NCBI GenBank assembly: GCA_038227045.1 | Contig: JBBRQD010000031.1 | Location: forward strand, 1-53,504 | Direction: 5' to 3' | DNA: 53,504 bases | From: JANXLS01 sp038227045 | Lineage (GTDB): Bacteria > Planctomycetota > SZUA-567 > H5-PLA8 | Shown here: piece after piece, positions 34,971-43,709 of the stretch | Numbering within the stretch: the first letter of the stretch is position 1 | How the letters are laid out: each line of letters begins with the position of its first letter | Program-made: the position numbers and the translations under genes | Notes under the pieces: model-generated | What the model saw: the letters and a program-made list of their open reading frames with translations, nothing else | What the model was told of the DNA's origin: nothing | The model's database searches: none

Positions 34971-35105
34971 GGGTGGCCCATCCCTTGGGATGGGTGCGGA
35001 ATGTACAAGAAGCCCCACCTGAGCGTCTCGCGTTTCAGGAAGTGCGACGATTCAGGGTGAGGTTTCTCGTCGCTTAGTGGCCCAGCCCGAGGGCTGGGCC
35101 ACCCT
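34971..35105. repeat. Dispersed hairpin repeat in the mlaE-mlaF spacer
   Basis: It starts GGGTGGCCCATCCCTTGGGA and ends GGTGAGGTTTC followed by GGCCCAGCCC-GAG-GGCTGGGCC. The right half matches, inverted, the unit at 4044-4094, with a partial copy at 1961. The strong stem near 35078-35105 lies 26 bases before the MlaF start and could lower read-through between the two parts of the operon. Confidence 0.75.
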
Positions 35106-35130
35106 CTTAAACTATATTATAGGTTATTTG

Positions 35131-36375
35131 ATGTCGATGTCCGCAGCCATAGCGCCAGACAACCCCGTTTCGCAGAGCGCACCGCCGGTGATCGAAATCT
35201 CCGACGTGGCTAAAATGTTCAACGGGCGCAATGTTCTGGACGGCGTCAGCCTGACGGTGCGGCGCGGCGAAACGCTGGTGATCATGGGCGCATCGGGCTG
35301 CGGAAAAAGCACGCTTCTGCGCTGCCTGATCGGGGCGCATGACGTCGACCAGGGCTCGGTGAAACTCTTCGGCAAGGACATCGCGAAACTGCGCCAGCGC
35401 GAATTCGATGCGGTGCGAAAACGCTACGGCATCCTGTTTCAATCCGGGGCACTGTTCAGTTCGATGACCGTCGGCGAGAACGTGGCCCTGCCGCTCAAAG
35501 AGCACACCCGGCTCGGCGCCGACATGATCGATTTGATGGTCAAGGTAAAACTCGAACTGGTTGGATTGCGCGAGGCGGAAGACCGGCTGCCGTCTGAAAT
35601 CTCCGGCGGCATGGCCAAGCGCGCGGGGCTGGCGCGGGCAATTGCGCTCGATCCCGAATTGTTGTTCTACGATGAGCCGACATCGGGGCTGGACCCGATC
35701 ATGACCGGCATCATCGACAGCCTGATCGTCGATCTGGCGCGGACAATGAGCGTGACGTCGGTCGTGGTGACGCACGACCTTCAGAGCGCGTTCCGTGTCG
35801 CCGACCGCATGGTGGTGCTGAACAATGGACGCATCGTCATGCAAGGCTTGCCGAATGAAGTCCGGGCGAGCATGGACCCATTCGTGCGGCGCTTCATTCA
35901 CGGGCCGACCGAATCGAAAACAGTGATGATTCCGCGTGGCGCACTGGATCGCGGCGGATCGGGATTCGTGCCGGGAGCGCCGGGTGCGGCGCTGGTGTCG
36001 TCCGGCGTCAGGCGAGGCATCCCGGTGAAATCGCCCGCACAGCCGAACGCTCCCTTGCCGGCGATGCCACAACCGCCAGCAGCCGTGCACGCGCCGTCGC
36101 CAGACGAAATTCCAACGCTTGCGCAACCGATTGAAGAGGAGCCGGAGGGTGTCAAGACCGTGGTCTTGCCGCCGCCATCCGAACTATTTAAATCGCGGCG
36201 CGCCACGATGGCGGAGCTGGTTAAGGAAAGTGGTTTGGGCGTCCCGCCCAAACAAGACATGGAAAAAACTATACTGTCCTCAGGCGCGACTCCGCCCAAT
36301 GCACCTATTGCGGAGACTTTGTTGGGGCGGGACGCCCCAACCACTTTCCCTGGCGACCAGAAAGGCACGGAGTAA
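35131..36375 (+). CDS. MlaF-type ABC transporter ATP-binding protein
   Basis: The ATPase (414 residues) of the lipid transporter. Walker A GASGCGKST, Q-loop FQSGALF, signature SEISGGMAKRAGLARA and Walker B LLFYDEPTSGLDP are intact over residues 25-260. The rest (about 265-414) is an unusual Pro/Ala-rich extension absent from E. coli MlaF (about 270 residues). Part of it, residues about 366-407, is encoded by an inserted hairpin repeat (36226-36350). Start ATG 35131 (or ATG 35137) has a weak site. It is followed after 2 bases by the first MCE gene. Confidence 0.9.
   Translation: MSMSAAIAPDNPVSQSAPPVIEISDVAKMFNGRNVLDGVSLTVRRGETLVIMGASGCGKSTLLRCLIGAHDVDQGSVKLFGKDIAKLRQREFDAVRKRYGILFQSGALFSSMTVGENVALPLKEHTRLGADMIDLMVKVKLELVGLREAEDRLPSEISGGMAKRAGLARAIALDPELLFYDEPTSGLDPIMTGIIDSLIVDLARTMSVTSVVVTHDLQSAFRVADRMVVLNNGRIVMQGLPNEVRASMDPFVRRFIHGPTESKTVMIPRGALDRGGSGFVPGAPGAALVSSGVRRGIPVKSPAQPNAPLPAMPQPPAAVHAPSPDEIPTLAQPIEEEPEGVKTVVLPPPSELFKSRRATMAELVKESGLGVPPKQDMEKTILSSGATPPNAPIAETLLGRDAPTTFPGDQKGTE
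36226..36350. repeat. Inverted pair of hairpin repeats inside mlaF
   Basis: Copy A (36226-36262) begins GAAAGTGGTTTGGGCGTCCC and copy B (36318-36350) is its inverted counterpart, with TTGGGGCGGGACGCCCCAA. A further copy is at 47065-47102. Both copies remain in frame with the ATPase, adding about 40 residues to its tail. Confidence 0.8.
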
Positions 36376-36377
36376 TC

Positions 36378-37889
36378 ATGGGCGCGCGCAGACACAAGCG
36401 ACGCGGCTCCAACGCCGTGCTTCTCGCCGGATTGTTTCTGGCGTTCAGTCTGGCGCTGTTCACCGGCCTGTATTTTTTCTACGGAAAGCTGGGGCGGAGC
36501 TGGCGCGGCTTGGCCGAATTGCGCGTGCTGTTCACTCAGGCCCGGGCGTTGAAGCCCGGCGCGCCGGTGTTGTACGACGGCATGGAAGTCGGACGCATCA
36601 AAGAGGTCCGCATCGTTCACGTCGGCGGAGACTTGTTGAACAATCTGCGGCCGCTGACCAAGGAGGATCGCCACAATCTTCCCATTTCGAGCGCGGACCG
36701 CGAGGCATTCGACCGGATGCCCGAGCCCGAAGTGGATGCGGCGATGCGCAAAACCATCGACGGGCGCATCATGGTGCTGGCCGTATTCGACGTGTTGATG
36801 GAACGCGACGAAAAGCGCCTGCGCGAGGACGACGCCTACTTCGTCGCCACAAGCAAGCTGGGCGACAGCCGCATCGAAATCGTGACGGGCAAGGGAAAAC
36901 CCATTGCGCCGAAACCCGGCGCAGTGGTGCTCGGCGTGAACGCCGATTTGATTTCGGACATCGGCAAAAACCTGGCGCAGATCGAAGACATCATGCAGTC
37001 GATCGCCGACATCATCGGCGGCAACGCCGGAAAAGCGTTGATCCAGGATCAGCTCAAGAATTTCGAAGGCTTCACCGCGAATCTGGACACACAGACCGAG
37101 AGCATGCTCGCGAAAGTGCCGGAGATTTGGGACGGAATCGACTTGCGCGCGGACCAGTCGAAAAAAAACATGGATGAAATCTCCGAAAAAATCCTGGCGA
37201 TTTTTCCAAAAGTCGACGCAGCCATCGATAAGACTTCGGAAGCAATTTCTTCAATGCACGGAAACCTGGGCAAATCGGCGCAGTCCGCCGTCGATCAATT
37301 GAAAACGTATCGAAACCTGGCGAAGGACGAAGTCTCGCGATGGCGCAAACTCTCCGAGGAATATCGGGGTAAAACGCCCGCGCGCATGAAAGAATTGCGC
37401 AAGACCACGGAGTCGGCCCTCGCCGCCGCCGGCAAATTGGACGAAATGCTCGGCCGCCTCGATGCCGAACTGAATCTCAGCGCCAAGAACGCGCGCGCGA
37501 CCGTCGGCCTTCAAACGGAATCGGCGATGGCTCTTCAGGAAGTGGCGTGGCAGTTCAAGAAATCCATCGGCTATTTTACATCGAAGTACACGCCCGAACA
37601 ACTGTCACAGCGCCATCTGGCGTGGCGCTTCGACATGGCGCGCACGCAATACGCCGAACTGCGGCGTGAATTGTCGGCGCTGCAAAACGAGCTGAGCGCG
37701 GACGACCCGGCGGACCGCGAACGCGCCAAAATCATTGAGGAAAAACTCTCCGGATCGGACGCGTTTTTCAGCCTCAGCCGCGCCGATTTCGTTCCGGGTG
37801 AACTGCCCCTGCATCCCGTCCCGCCCGTGCCGGATGCGCCCGGGGAACCGGCGAAAAAATCCTCGAAACCTCCACGAGAGGAGCCCTGA
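36378..37889 (+). CDS. MCE/MlaD-family lipid-binding protein 1
   Basis: The first of three paralogous MCE proteins (503 residues). A transmembrane helix (about 13-35) is followed by an MCE domain (about 46-172), LYDGMEVGRIKEVRIVHV and LGDSRIEIVTGKG being its core, then a long helical tail (about 175-490). Between the two halves of the MCE domain lies an extra segment of about 48 residues (83-130) not found in E. coli MlaD and shared by all three paralogues. MCE proteins form hexameric rings that carry lipids across the periplasm. It is 2 bases after mlaF. Confidence 0.88.
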   Translation: MGARRHKRRGSNAVLLAGLFLAFSLALFTGLYFFYGKLGRSWRGLAELRVLFTQARALKPGAPVLYDGMEVGRIKEVRIVHVGGDLLNNLRPLTKEDRHNLPISSADREAFDRMPEPEVDAAMRKTIDGRIMVLAVFDVLMERDEKRLREDDAYFVATSKLGDSRIEIVTGKGKPIAPKPGAVVLGVNADLISDIGKNLAQIEDIMQSIADIIGGNAGKALIQDQLKNFEGFTANLDTQTESMLAKVPEIWDGIDLRADQSKKNMDEISEKILAIFPKVDAAIDKTSEAISSMHGNLGKSAQSAVDQLKTYRNLAKDEVSRWRKLSEEYRGKTPARMKELRKTTESALAAAGKLDEMLGRLDAELNLSAKNARATVGLQTESAMALQEVAWQFKKSIGYFTSKYTPEQLSQRHLAWRFDMARTQYAELRRELSALQNELSADDPADRERAKIIEEKLSGSDAFFSLSRADFVPGELPLHPVPPVPDAPGEPAKKSSKPPREEP

Positions 37890-37891
37890 GC

Positions 37892-39406
37892 ATGGCGGAC
37901 GCGAAGCGCTACTCCAAGCGTGAAATTGCCGCTGGTCTGCTGCTGTCGGCGTGTGCGGCGGGTCTCGCCGTGGCCACGCTACAATACATCCGCGCGGGCA
38001 CATTCTGGAAGAAGCGGCAGGAAACCTTCGTCGTCTTCGACAACGTGGGTTCGCTGACCCAGGACGCGCCGGTGCGCTACAACGGGATCGAGAAAGGCCG
38101 CGTCAAATCGCTGCGGCCCGTGCATCTCGACGCGGCCTTTCTCGAAGACAAGTTTCCGGTGCTGCTTCCCCGCGATCTCGACAACCTTCCGATTCGTTCG
38201 GACGCGAAAAAGCGCGAGCTTCTGGAACTGCCGGCGGCGCAGTTCGACAAGGCGTGCCGCGAGCAGCTTGTGGGCGCGACGATGATCGAATTGTGTCTGG
38301 AGCTGCTCGACGAGAACGATCCGATTCGATACCACCGCAACGACGAGGTGCGCATCGTCTCGACGATCTTCGGCGATTCGGCCGTCGAAATTGTCGCGGG
38401 CGGCCACGCGCCGGGAAGCGAGCCGGCGCGGCCTCACAACTACATCGTGGGCGACTCCGGAGATTTTGAGAGCAACTTGTTGAAGAGCATGGGCGAAATG
38501 AAAAAGATTCTGGGCAACGTCCGGGAAGTTGTCGGGGCCGACGAGCGCCATAGTTTCGGTTCGGCGCAATCGCGTTATGAACCGGTCACGAAAGCGGTCA
38601 ACACGATGACGCAGATCGGCACTGAGCGAATGGCCAGGACGATCAAACGCTTCGGCGAGTTGTCGACGAACGCCAACGAGCGTCTCAACAAAACCGGCAA
38701 AGTGCTTGAAAGCCTGGTGCCCGCGGCCGAAAAGGCCACGAAGGGCGTGCAGGCGGCGTTGAAGGAAATTGAAAGCAAAACCATCGATGCGAAAAAAGAC
38801 GCGCAGAGCGCCATGGCGGAAATCTCGAAGGATGCCGCCGCGACGCGGGACGCCATAAAAGAACCCCTGGAGACGCTCACCGAAGGCTTGAGCAGCACTC
38901 AGAACGGCCTGTTTAAAGCGAAGACCGATTTTGAAAAAGCTCCGGCGCGGCTGGACGCGGCTCTGGACGCGGCAGGAAGCATGCAGTCGCAGAGCACCAG
39001 CGATATGCTGCGCGTGGCCGAAGCGGGAAAGAAGATCATTCCCAATTTGAAGATCGCCGCCTACGTGGCGAAAGAGAACAAAGATCTGATGCTCGCCAAC
39101 CGCGATTCCGGCGAATACCTCGCTCAATCGGCGCTGGATATCCGCCGCAAGCTGGCAATGGTTTCGCGGCGCATGACGAATGCCGGTGCCGATGCGATGG
39201 AGACGATTCAGGTTCTCAAATCGGACCCGGCCATCGAACCGGTCATCGACCCCGTCGTCGAGCGCGTCGAAGACGCGGTGAAGCGCTTGCAGGCCGTTCG
39301 CAATCCGCTGGATGTCCTGCTTCAGAGAATGGAAGAAGCGATGTACCCGGCCTGGAACCGGCGCAAACGCGCGGCTTGGTTTGGGGATGGGTTGGTCCGT
39401 TTTTAG
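37892..39406 (+). CDS. MCE/MlaD-family lipid-binding protein 2
   Basis: The second MCE paralogue (504 residues), 2 bases after the first, so translation is probably coupled. N-terminal helix (about 12-29), MCE domain with YNGIEKGRVKSLRPVHL and GDSAVEIVAGGHA, the same mid-domain insert (LEDKFPVLLPRDLDNLPI opens it), and a long helical tail of heptad-like character. The tail is highly charged (Lys, Asp, Ala), unlike the Pro-rich MlaD tail. Its stop TAG (39404-39406) begins a TAG-heptamer array. Confidence 0.88.
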   Translation: MADAKRYSKREIAAGLLLSACAAGLAVATLQYIRAGTFWKKRQETFVVFDNVGSLTQDAPVRYNGIEKGRVKSLRPVHLDAAFLEDKFPVLLPRDLDNLPIRSDAKKRELLELPAAQFDKACREQLVGATMIELCLELLDENDPIRYHRNDEVRIVSTIFGDSAVEIVAGGHAPGSEPARPHNYIVGDSGDFESNLLKSMGEMKKILGNVREVVGADERHSFGSAQSRYEPVTKAVNTMTQIGTERMARTIKRFGELSTNANERLNKTGKVLESLVPAAEKATKGVQAALKEIESKTIDAKKDAQSAMAEISKDAAATRDAIKEPLETLTEGLSSTQNGLFKAKTDFEKAPARLDAALDAAGSMQSQSTSDMLRVAEAGKKIIPNLKIAAYVAKENKDLMLANRDSGEYLAQSALDIRRKLAMVSRRMTNAGADAMETIQVLKSDPAIEPVIDPVVERVEDAVKRLQAVRNPLDVLLQRMEEAMYPAWNRRKRAAWFGDGLVRF

Positions 39407-39446
39407 TGATTAGAGGTTAGTAGTTCGGCAACGCTGATTTGATAAG

Positions 39447-39502
39447 TTCGTAGTTCCGCCTTCATGCGGATCCCAAAGACCGCCTGAAGGCGGAACTACG
39501 AA
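39447..39502. repeat. Inverted repeat in the MCE gene spacer
   Basis: TTCGTAGTTCCGCCTTCATG and a complementary arm ending GGCGGAACTACGAA make a long imperfect stem with a loop near 39470-39482. It lies between the second and third MCE genes and could uncouple the expression of the third. Confidence 0.8.
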
Positions 39503-39525
39503 CCGGCTATATTTGGAGCATTTAA

Positions 39526-41034
39526 ATGGCAGGCAAATCGGGTTACGCGCATTCCGAAGTGGCGGCGGGTTGTTTCTTGACGCTGAGTATCGGACTGCTG
39601 ATCGCAATGTTGTTCTTGTATGGCGGATGGAGCCGCAATTGGCGCGGCCAGCAAGTCATCTCCGTGGTCTTCTCGTCTGTGACCTCGTTGCGGCCCGACG
39701 CGCCCGTGCGCTTCAACGGCGTCGAAGTGGGCAGCGTCAAGGAAATTCGCATTCTTCATCTGGACGAAGCGGAGATCAAGAATCTGCCGCCGATCAAGCT
39801 CACCGACCTCGAGCGGCTCCCGCTCACCGATAAGGAGCGGAAGGATCTCGCCAAACTTTCGCCCGATGCGTTTCAAGACGCGGTGCACAAGGCGATTCTC
39901 AATAAGACCATGATTAATCTGCGTCTCGAAGTGACCAGCGACCACGACGAACGGCGCTTCCGGGAAGACGACGATATCAGCATCCGGGCGACGCTGATGG
40001 GCGACACCACCGTGGAAATCTCGTCCGGAAGCGGCGAGCCGCTGAGCGCGAACCGGATGGTGCTGGGCCGCTCGGGCGATTTCTATACCAACCTCGCGCG
40101 CTCGGTGGAGCAGGTGAAGGAGATTCTCTCTTCGGTTAGCGATGTCGTCGGCAAGGAGGAACAGGAAAGCTTGCGCAAAGCGCTGCGGCGCTTCGACACG
40201 ATTACCGCGCGCCTCGAAAAAATTGTGGTGCTCGCCGACGATCGGCTGCCCAAGACGTGGGACCGCGTCGACAAACTCGCGGATGGCGCGCAGTCGAATT
40301 TCAACCGGATCGGCAACGCGGTCGAAGGCGTGAAACCGCATGTCGATAAGACGCTGGAAGCGATGACCACGGCCGTCGAGGATCTGCAGAAGAAAGTCGG
40401 CGGCCTCGCGGACGAAGCGCGCGGCGCGGTCGTCGAAATCAAGACAGACGTGAAGCCGGTCTTCCAGGATCTGCAATACATCACGAACAAAACCAAAGAC
40501 GACATCCCGGCGATGGTGAAAAATGCGAAAGACTTGACGGCGCGCTTTCAAACCAGCGCGGGGAAAATGGACACGGTGCTGGCCTCCGCCGACCGCATGT
40601 TGCAAGAGAGCTATCCCGATGTCCGCCGCCTGGTGCTCGCGCTGCGGCTGGGCGCGGAGAATTTCGAAGAAGGCACCAACCTGCTCAAGCGCAAACCTTG
40701 GCTGATCTACAACCCCGCGAAGGAAGACCCAGCCGTGATCAATGCGCAAAAGAACGCACGCGATCTGGAGGTGGCCACGAAACGCTTTTCCGATCTGAGC
40801 GTTGAACTGCAGGCCGTGCGCCGCAACATGGACCGCACGCCCAAGGAAAAGCTCGACCGCATCGACTACATCATTCAGGAATTGAACGTGCTGAGCGAAA
40901 CGCTGAAGTACGCCGGCGACGCCACGCGCAAAGAAATCATGCCGGTCTTCGAGCGCAAAAAAGGCGGTTTCATTCCGGTGATGGAAGAGATCGATCCGGC
41001 GCTCAAGAAAAAGCCGGAAGGACCGCGGCCTTAG
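39526..41034 (+). CDS. MCE/MlaD-family lipid-binding protein 3
   Basis: The third MCE paralogue (502 residues), preceded by TTGGAGCATTTAA, with an N-terminal helix (about 15-34), FNGVEVGSVKEIRILHLD and GDTTVEISSGSG as the two halves of the MCE domain, and between them the same type of insert (IKNLPPIKLTDLERLPL and DAFQDAVHKAILN). A long helical tail follows. Three different subunits suggest a mixed hexamer, as in the six-gene Mce systems of Mycobacterium, rather than one MlaD homohexamer. Its stop TAG overlaps the lpxK stop by three bases on the opposite strand. Confidence 0.88.
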   Translation: MAGKSGYAHSEVAAGCFLTLSIGLLIAMLFLYGGWSRNWRGQQVISVVFSSVTSLRPDAPVRFNGVEVGSVKEIRILHLDEAEIKNLPPIKLTDLERLPLTDKERKDLAKLSPDAFQDAVHKAILNKTMINLRLEVTSDHDERRFREDDDISIRATLMGDTTVEISSGSGEPLSANRMVLGRSGDFYTNLARSVEQVKEILSSVSDVVGKEEQESLRKALRRFDTITARLEKIVVLADDRLPKTWDRVDKLADGAQSNFNRIGNAVEGVKPHVDKTLEAMTTAVEDLQKKVGGLADEARGAVVEIKTDVKPVFQDLQYITNKTKDDIPAMVKNAKDLTARFQTSAGKMDTVLASADRMLQESYPDVRRLVLALRLGAENFEEGTNLLKRKPWLIYNPAKEDPAVINAQKNARDLEVATKRFSDLSVELQAVRRNMDRTPKEKLDRIDYIIQELNVLSETLKYAGDATRKEIMPVFERKKGGFIPVMEEIDPALKKKPEGPRP

Positions 41035-42080
41035 ATCGTCTGTGGCTGCCTCCGCGCATCGCCGATTTTCAACGCGGATTCAATGCGCGCCTGCAAAACC
41101 TCCGGCGCGTCGACATTGAGTTCCACACGCAACGCCAGAATGGGAACGCCGGCCGGCTGCGCGAGTTTTTCGATTTTCACTGCATCCTTTTCCGTGACGC
41201 AGACCGCCGCCGCGTTCGCCGCCCGGGCGCGGTCCATCAACTGAACCAGATCGCGCGCCGTGTAATCGTGATGGTCGCCGAACGCGATCGCATCCGCCAC
41301 ATCCACACCGTTCGCTGCGAGCGTCTTTCGGAATGCGCCTGGATTGCCGATGCCGCATGACGCCAGAACGCGCAGTTTTTTCAAACGCTCCAGCGTCCAC
41401 GCGCCGTCCGATTTCGCGGTCAACGCGCGGACACTCACTGGGTCGTGCCGCGAGAACAACAGCGGGGCTGTCGAAAATTGCTCGAGCGTTCGCCTCAACT
41501 CCGTGCGCTCGCTCTCGGACAAATTGTCCGCGCGCGTCACGATAATCGCGCCGGCGCGCTGCAACCCGGAGAGCGGTTCGCGCAAGCTGCCGTGGGGCAG
41601 CAGCGCACTTCCGCCGAAGGGATCGGTGGCGTCGATCAACACGATATCGAGGTCGCGGGCGAGCCGCCAATGTTGGAAGCCGTCATCAAGCAACGCGACG
41701 TCGCAACCTTGTTGCGCGGCGGCCAGAGCGCTTTGAAATCGATCGCCGCCTAAAATGACTGGAATGGAAAATTCGCGCAGCGCCGCTTTCACTTCTTCGG
41801 CTTCGTCGCCGCCCTGCGCTTTGTAACCGCGCATCAAAATGGCCGGACGCCGTCCGAGACGGGCGAGCATCTTCGCCACATAGATCGCAGCCGGAGTCTT
41901 GCCCGTTCCGCCGACGGTCAGATTGCCAATGCAGATCGTCGCAATCGGCGCCGAGCGCGGCGTTGACGCAGCGCGATGAATGCGCACGCCCACTCCATAG
42001 CACGCCGCCAGAACAGGCCCGGCCCAGCGCAATCCCGAAGGAAGAAATCGCCCGGATGGTCCTGAGTTCCCTTCAACCAT
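41031..42080 (-). CDS. lpxK: Tetraacyldisaccharide 4'-kinase LpxK
   Basis: LpxK phosphorylates the 4' position of the lipid A disaccharide at the inner membrane. The P-loop GNLTVGGTGKTP (about 48-59), MRGYKA, the DDGFQHWRLARDLDIVLID segment and VTEKDAVKI are the family marks; the protein is 349 residues, usual for LpxK. Its presence shows that the organism makes lipid A. ATG 42080 with AAGGGGAGTGGG just upstream is preferred to a TTG 36 bases before it that lies inside the thioesterase gene. It is 10 bases downstream of that gene, so the pair probably shares a transcript. Confidence 0.92.
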   Translation of the reverse strand: MVEGNSGPSGRFLPSGLRWAGPVLAACYGVGVRIHRAASTPRSAPIATICIGNLTVGGTGKTPAAIYVAKMLARLGRRPAILMRGYKAQGGDEAEEVKAALREFSIPVILGGDRFQSALAAAQQGCDVALLDDGFQHWRLARDLDIVLIDATDPFGGSALLPHGSLREPLSGLQRAGAIIVTRADNLSESERTELRRTLEQFSTAPLLFSRHDPVSVRALTAKSDGAWTLERLKKLRVLASCGIGNPGAFRKTLAANGVDVADAIAFGDHHDYTARDLVQLMDRARAANAAAVCVTEKDAVKIEKLAQPAGVPILALRVELNVDAPEVLQARIESALKIGDARRQPQTI

Positions 42081-42090
42081 CCCACTCCCC

Positions 42091-42561
42091 TTACCCTCTT
42101 TGACGCTTGGCGCCAATCTGATCCCAGATGCGTTGCAATTCCGCTGGCAGGCGTTGAATGCGTCCGCTCTTGTTCAAGCAGACCAGCTCGACGGTGCCTG
42201 TCACAAGCAGCGTGCGAGCGCTCTCGTTTTCGACACGATACACTTTATTTTCGAACGAAATGCGTGTCTTGCCCAAATCGACGAGCCGAGTCTGAATCGC
42301 AAGCTGATCCTCGAACCGCCCCGGCGCGTGATATTTGATCGACAGGTTGACGACCGGCAGCAGCACGCCGTTCGCCTCCAGGTCGCGGTATTTCAGGCCG
42401 CGTTTGCGCAGCCAGTGCACGCGCCCGTATTCAAGCCACAGCACCGCGGTGGCGTGATGCGCGTAGCCCATCTGATCCGTTTCGCCATAGCGGATTTCAA
42501 TCCGCGTTTCATCGGAGCCATCGTCAATGGGCGCGGAACTGGGAATGCCGGTCGAACTCAT
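42091..42561 (-). CDS. YbgC/FcbC-type acyl-CoA thioesterase
   Basis: A hot-dog-fold thioesterase (156 residues) of the YbgC/4-hydroxybenzoyl-CoA thioesterase type. The core IRYGETDQMGYAHHATAVLWLEYGR contains the catalytic Asp and His positions (split over two 13-residue parts here), then IKYHAPGRFEDQLAIQT and SARTLLVTGTVELVCL. Family role: hydrolysis of short acyl-CoA or acyl-ACP; in proteobacteria ybgC lies in the tol-pal cluster. No ribosome binding site is obvious at ATG 42561. Neighbours lpxK and tonB suggest an envelope context. Confidence 0.85.
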   Translation of the reverse strand: MSSTGIPSSAPIDDGSDETRIEIRYGETDQMGYAHHATAVLWLEYGRVHWLRKRGLKYRDLEANGVLLPVVNLSIKYHAPGRFEDQLAIQTRLVDLGKTRISFENKVYRVENESARTLLVTGTVELVCLNKSGRIQRLPAELQRIWDQIGAKRQRG

Positions 42562-42768
42562 GAACGAGGTTATACCGCACCGCGCGAGAAAAAAAAGCGC
42601 CCTGCACTTCTCCGCACGACAGTTCGGCGAACGCTCTTTTAACAGCCGGAAGAAGTTTTCAGGCGGAAAGTCATATCCCATAATATTGCCGATTTGATGT
42701 TGTATGGTAGATTCACTGATGGAAAATGAATTGGATTTAACCCTGAGCTTTTCCAAATCGGCGCTGCA

Positions 42769-43707
42769 ATGCGGAACGATGTTGCACAAAAAAAGCCTGA
42801 ATGGCTTCCGGTGGCCGTGTCCGCCGTGGTCGCGCTGGGCATCAACGCGTGCGTGCTGTTGACGCTGCGTTTCTCGGTGCCGCATTTGCACTCGGATGAG
42901 CGCGAATCGAATGCGGTGGAAATAACGCTCGCGTCTCCGCATCGAAATCTGTGCGACGAAAGCGACGCACCGCTCAAAGAGCCCGAACCGTTCGCAACAC
43001 CTCATGTCATTCAAAACAATTTGCCCACCGAACTGTTCGCGGAGCTTCAGCCCGACGAGACGAAACCGAACGGTCTGCTCGATATCGAGGACGGCGGCAC
43101 GGCATTACCGCGCGAAGGCAAGCGCTCGGGCGGCGGCGGTGGAGACGGCGCGGATTCAATCGCGTCCGGGCATGTCGCGACGGACGACCGCGTCTGGGCG
43201 CGCATGAAATGGAAGCCCGATCCCAACGCAAAAGAGAAAGCCGCCGGCGACGAATCCGGGCGCGGCACAACCGTGCCGGGCGTCTTGAAAACGCCGGGGG
43301 CCGGCGACGGACTTGGCAATGGCAAAGATTCCGGCGCGCTCGCCAGCCAGGGGGCTGGCACAGGCTCTGGCGCGGGGACGAACGGCTCGAATACCGGGCA
43401 GGGGCTCGGCAAAGCGCCGCCGCTCGGCGTTTCGCGCAAGCCCGGCGTATTGAGCATGAATCGCGGCAGCTATCCGGCCGAAGCGCGCGCGGCCCATCAC
43501 GAAGGCACGGTGGTGCTGAGTGTCGAAGTTCGGCCCGGCGGCGATGTGGGAAAAGTGGAGGTGCGGACGTCCTCAGGCTACAGCGAACTCGACCAGTCCG
43601 CGGTGAGCGCCGCGCGAGGCTGGGTTTTCACCGGCGCGCTTCAAGACGGAAAACCGGTGGCGTTCTGGTATTCGATTCCATATCGATTCGTGCTGACGGA
43701 GCAATAG
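42769..43707 (+). CDS. TonB-family energy-transducer protein
   Basis: A 312-residue TonB-like protein. A transmembrane helix (about 13-34) is followed by a Gly-, Pro- and Asp-rich linker (about 60-225, with GGGGGDGAD) and a C-terminal TonB domain (about 225-312: YPAEARAAHHEGTVVLSVEV, then SSGYSELDQSAVSAARGWVF). Family role: transmits the proton-motive force from ExbB/ExbD to outer-membrane receptors; no exbB/exbD is in the window. Divergent from the thioesterase gene. No strong ribosome binding site before ATG 42769. Confidence 0.88.
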   Translation: MRNDVAQKKPEWLPVAVSAVVALGINACVLLTLRFSVPHLHSDERESNAVEITLASPHRNLCDESDAPLKEPEPFATPHVIQNNLPTELFAELQPDETKPNGLLDIEDGGTALPREGKRSGGGGGDGADSIASGHVATDDRVWARMKWKPDPNAKEKAAGDESGRGTTVPGVLKTPGAGDGLGNGKDSGALASQGAGTGSGAGTNGSNTGQGLGKAPPLGVSRKPGVLSMNRGSYPAEARAAHHEGTVVLSVEVRPGGDVGKVEVRTSSGYSELDQSAVSAARGWVFTGALQDGKPVAFWYSIPYRFVLTEQ

Positions 43708-43709
43708 CG

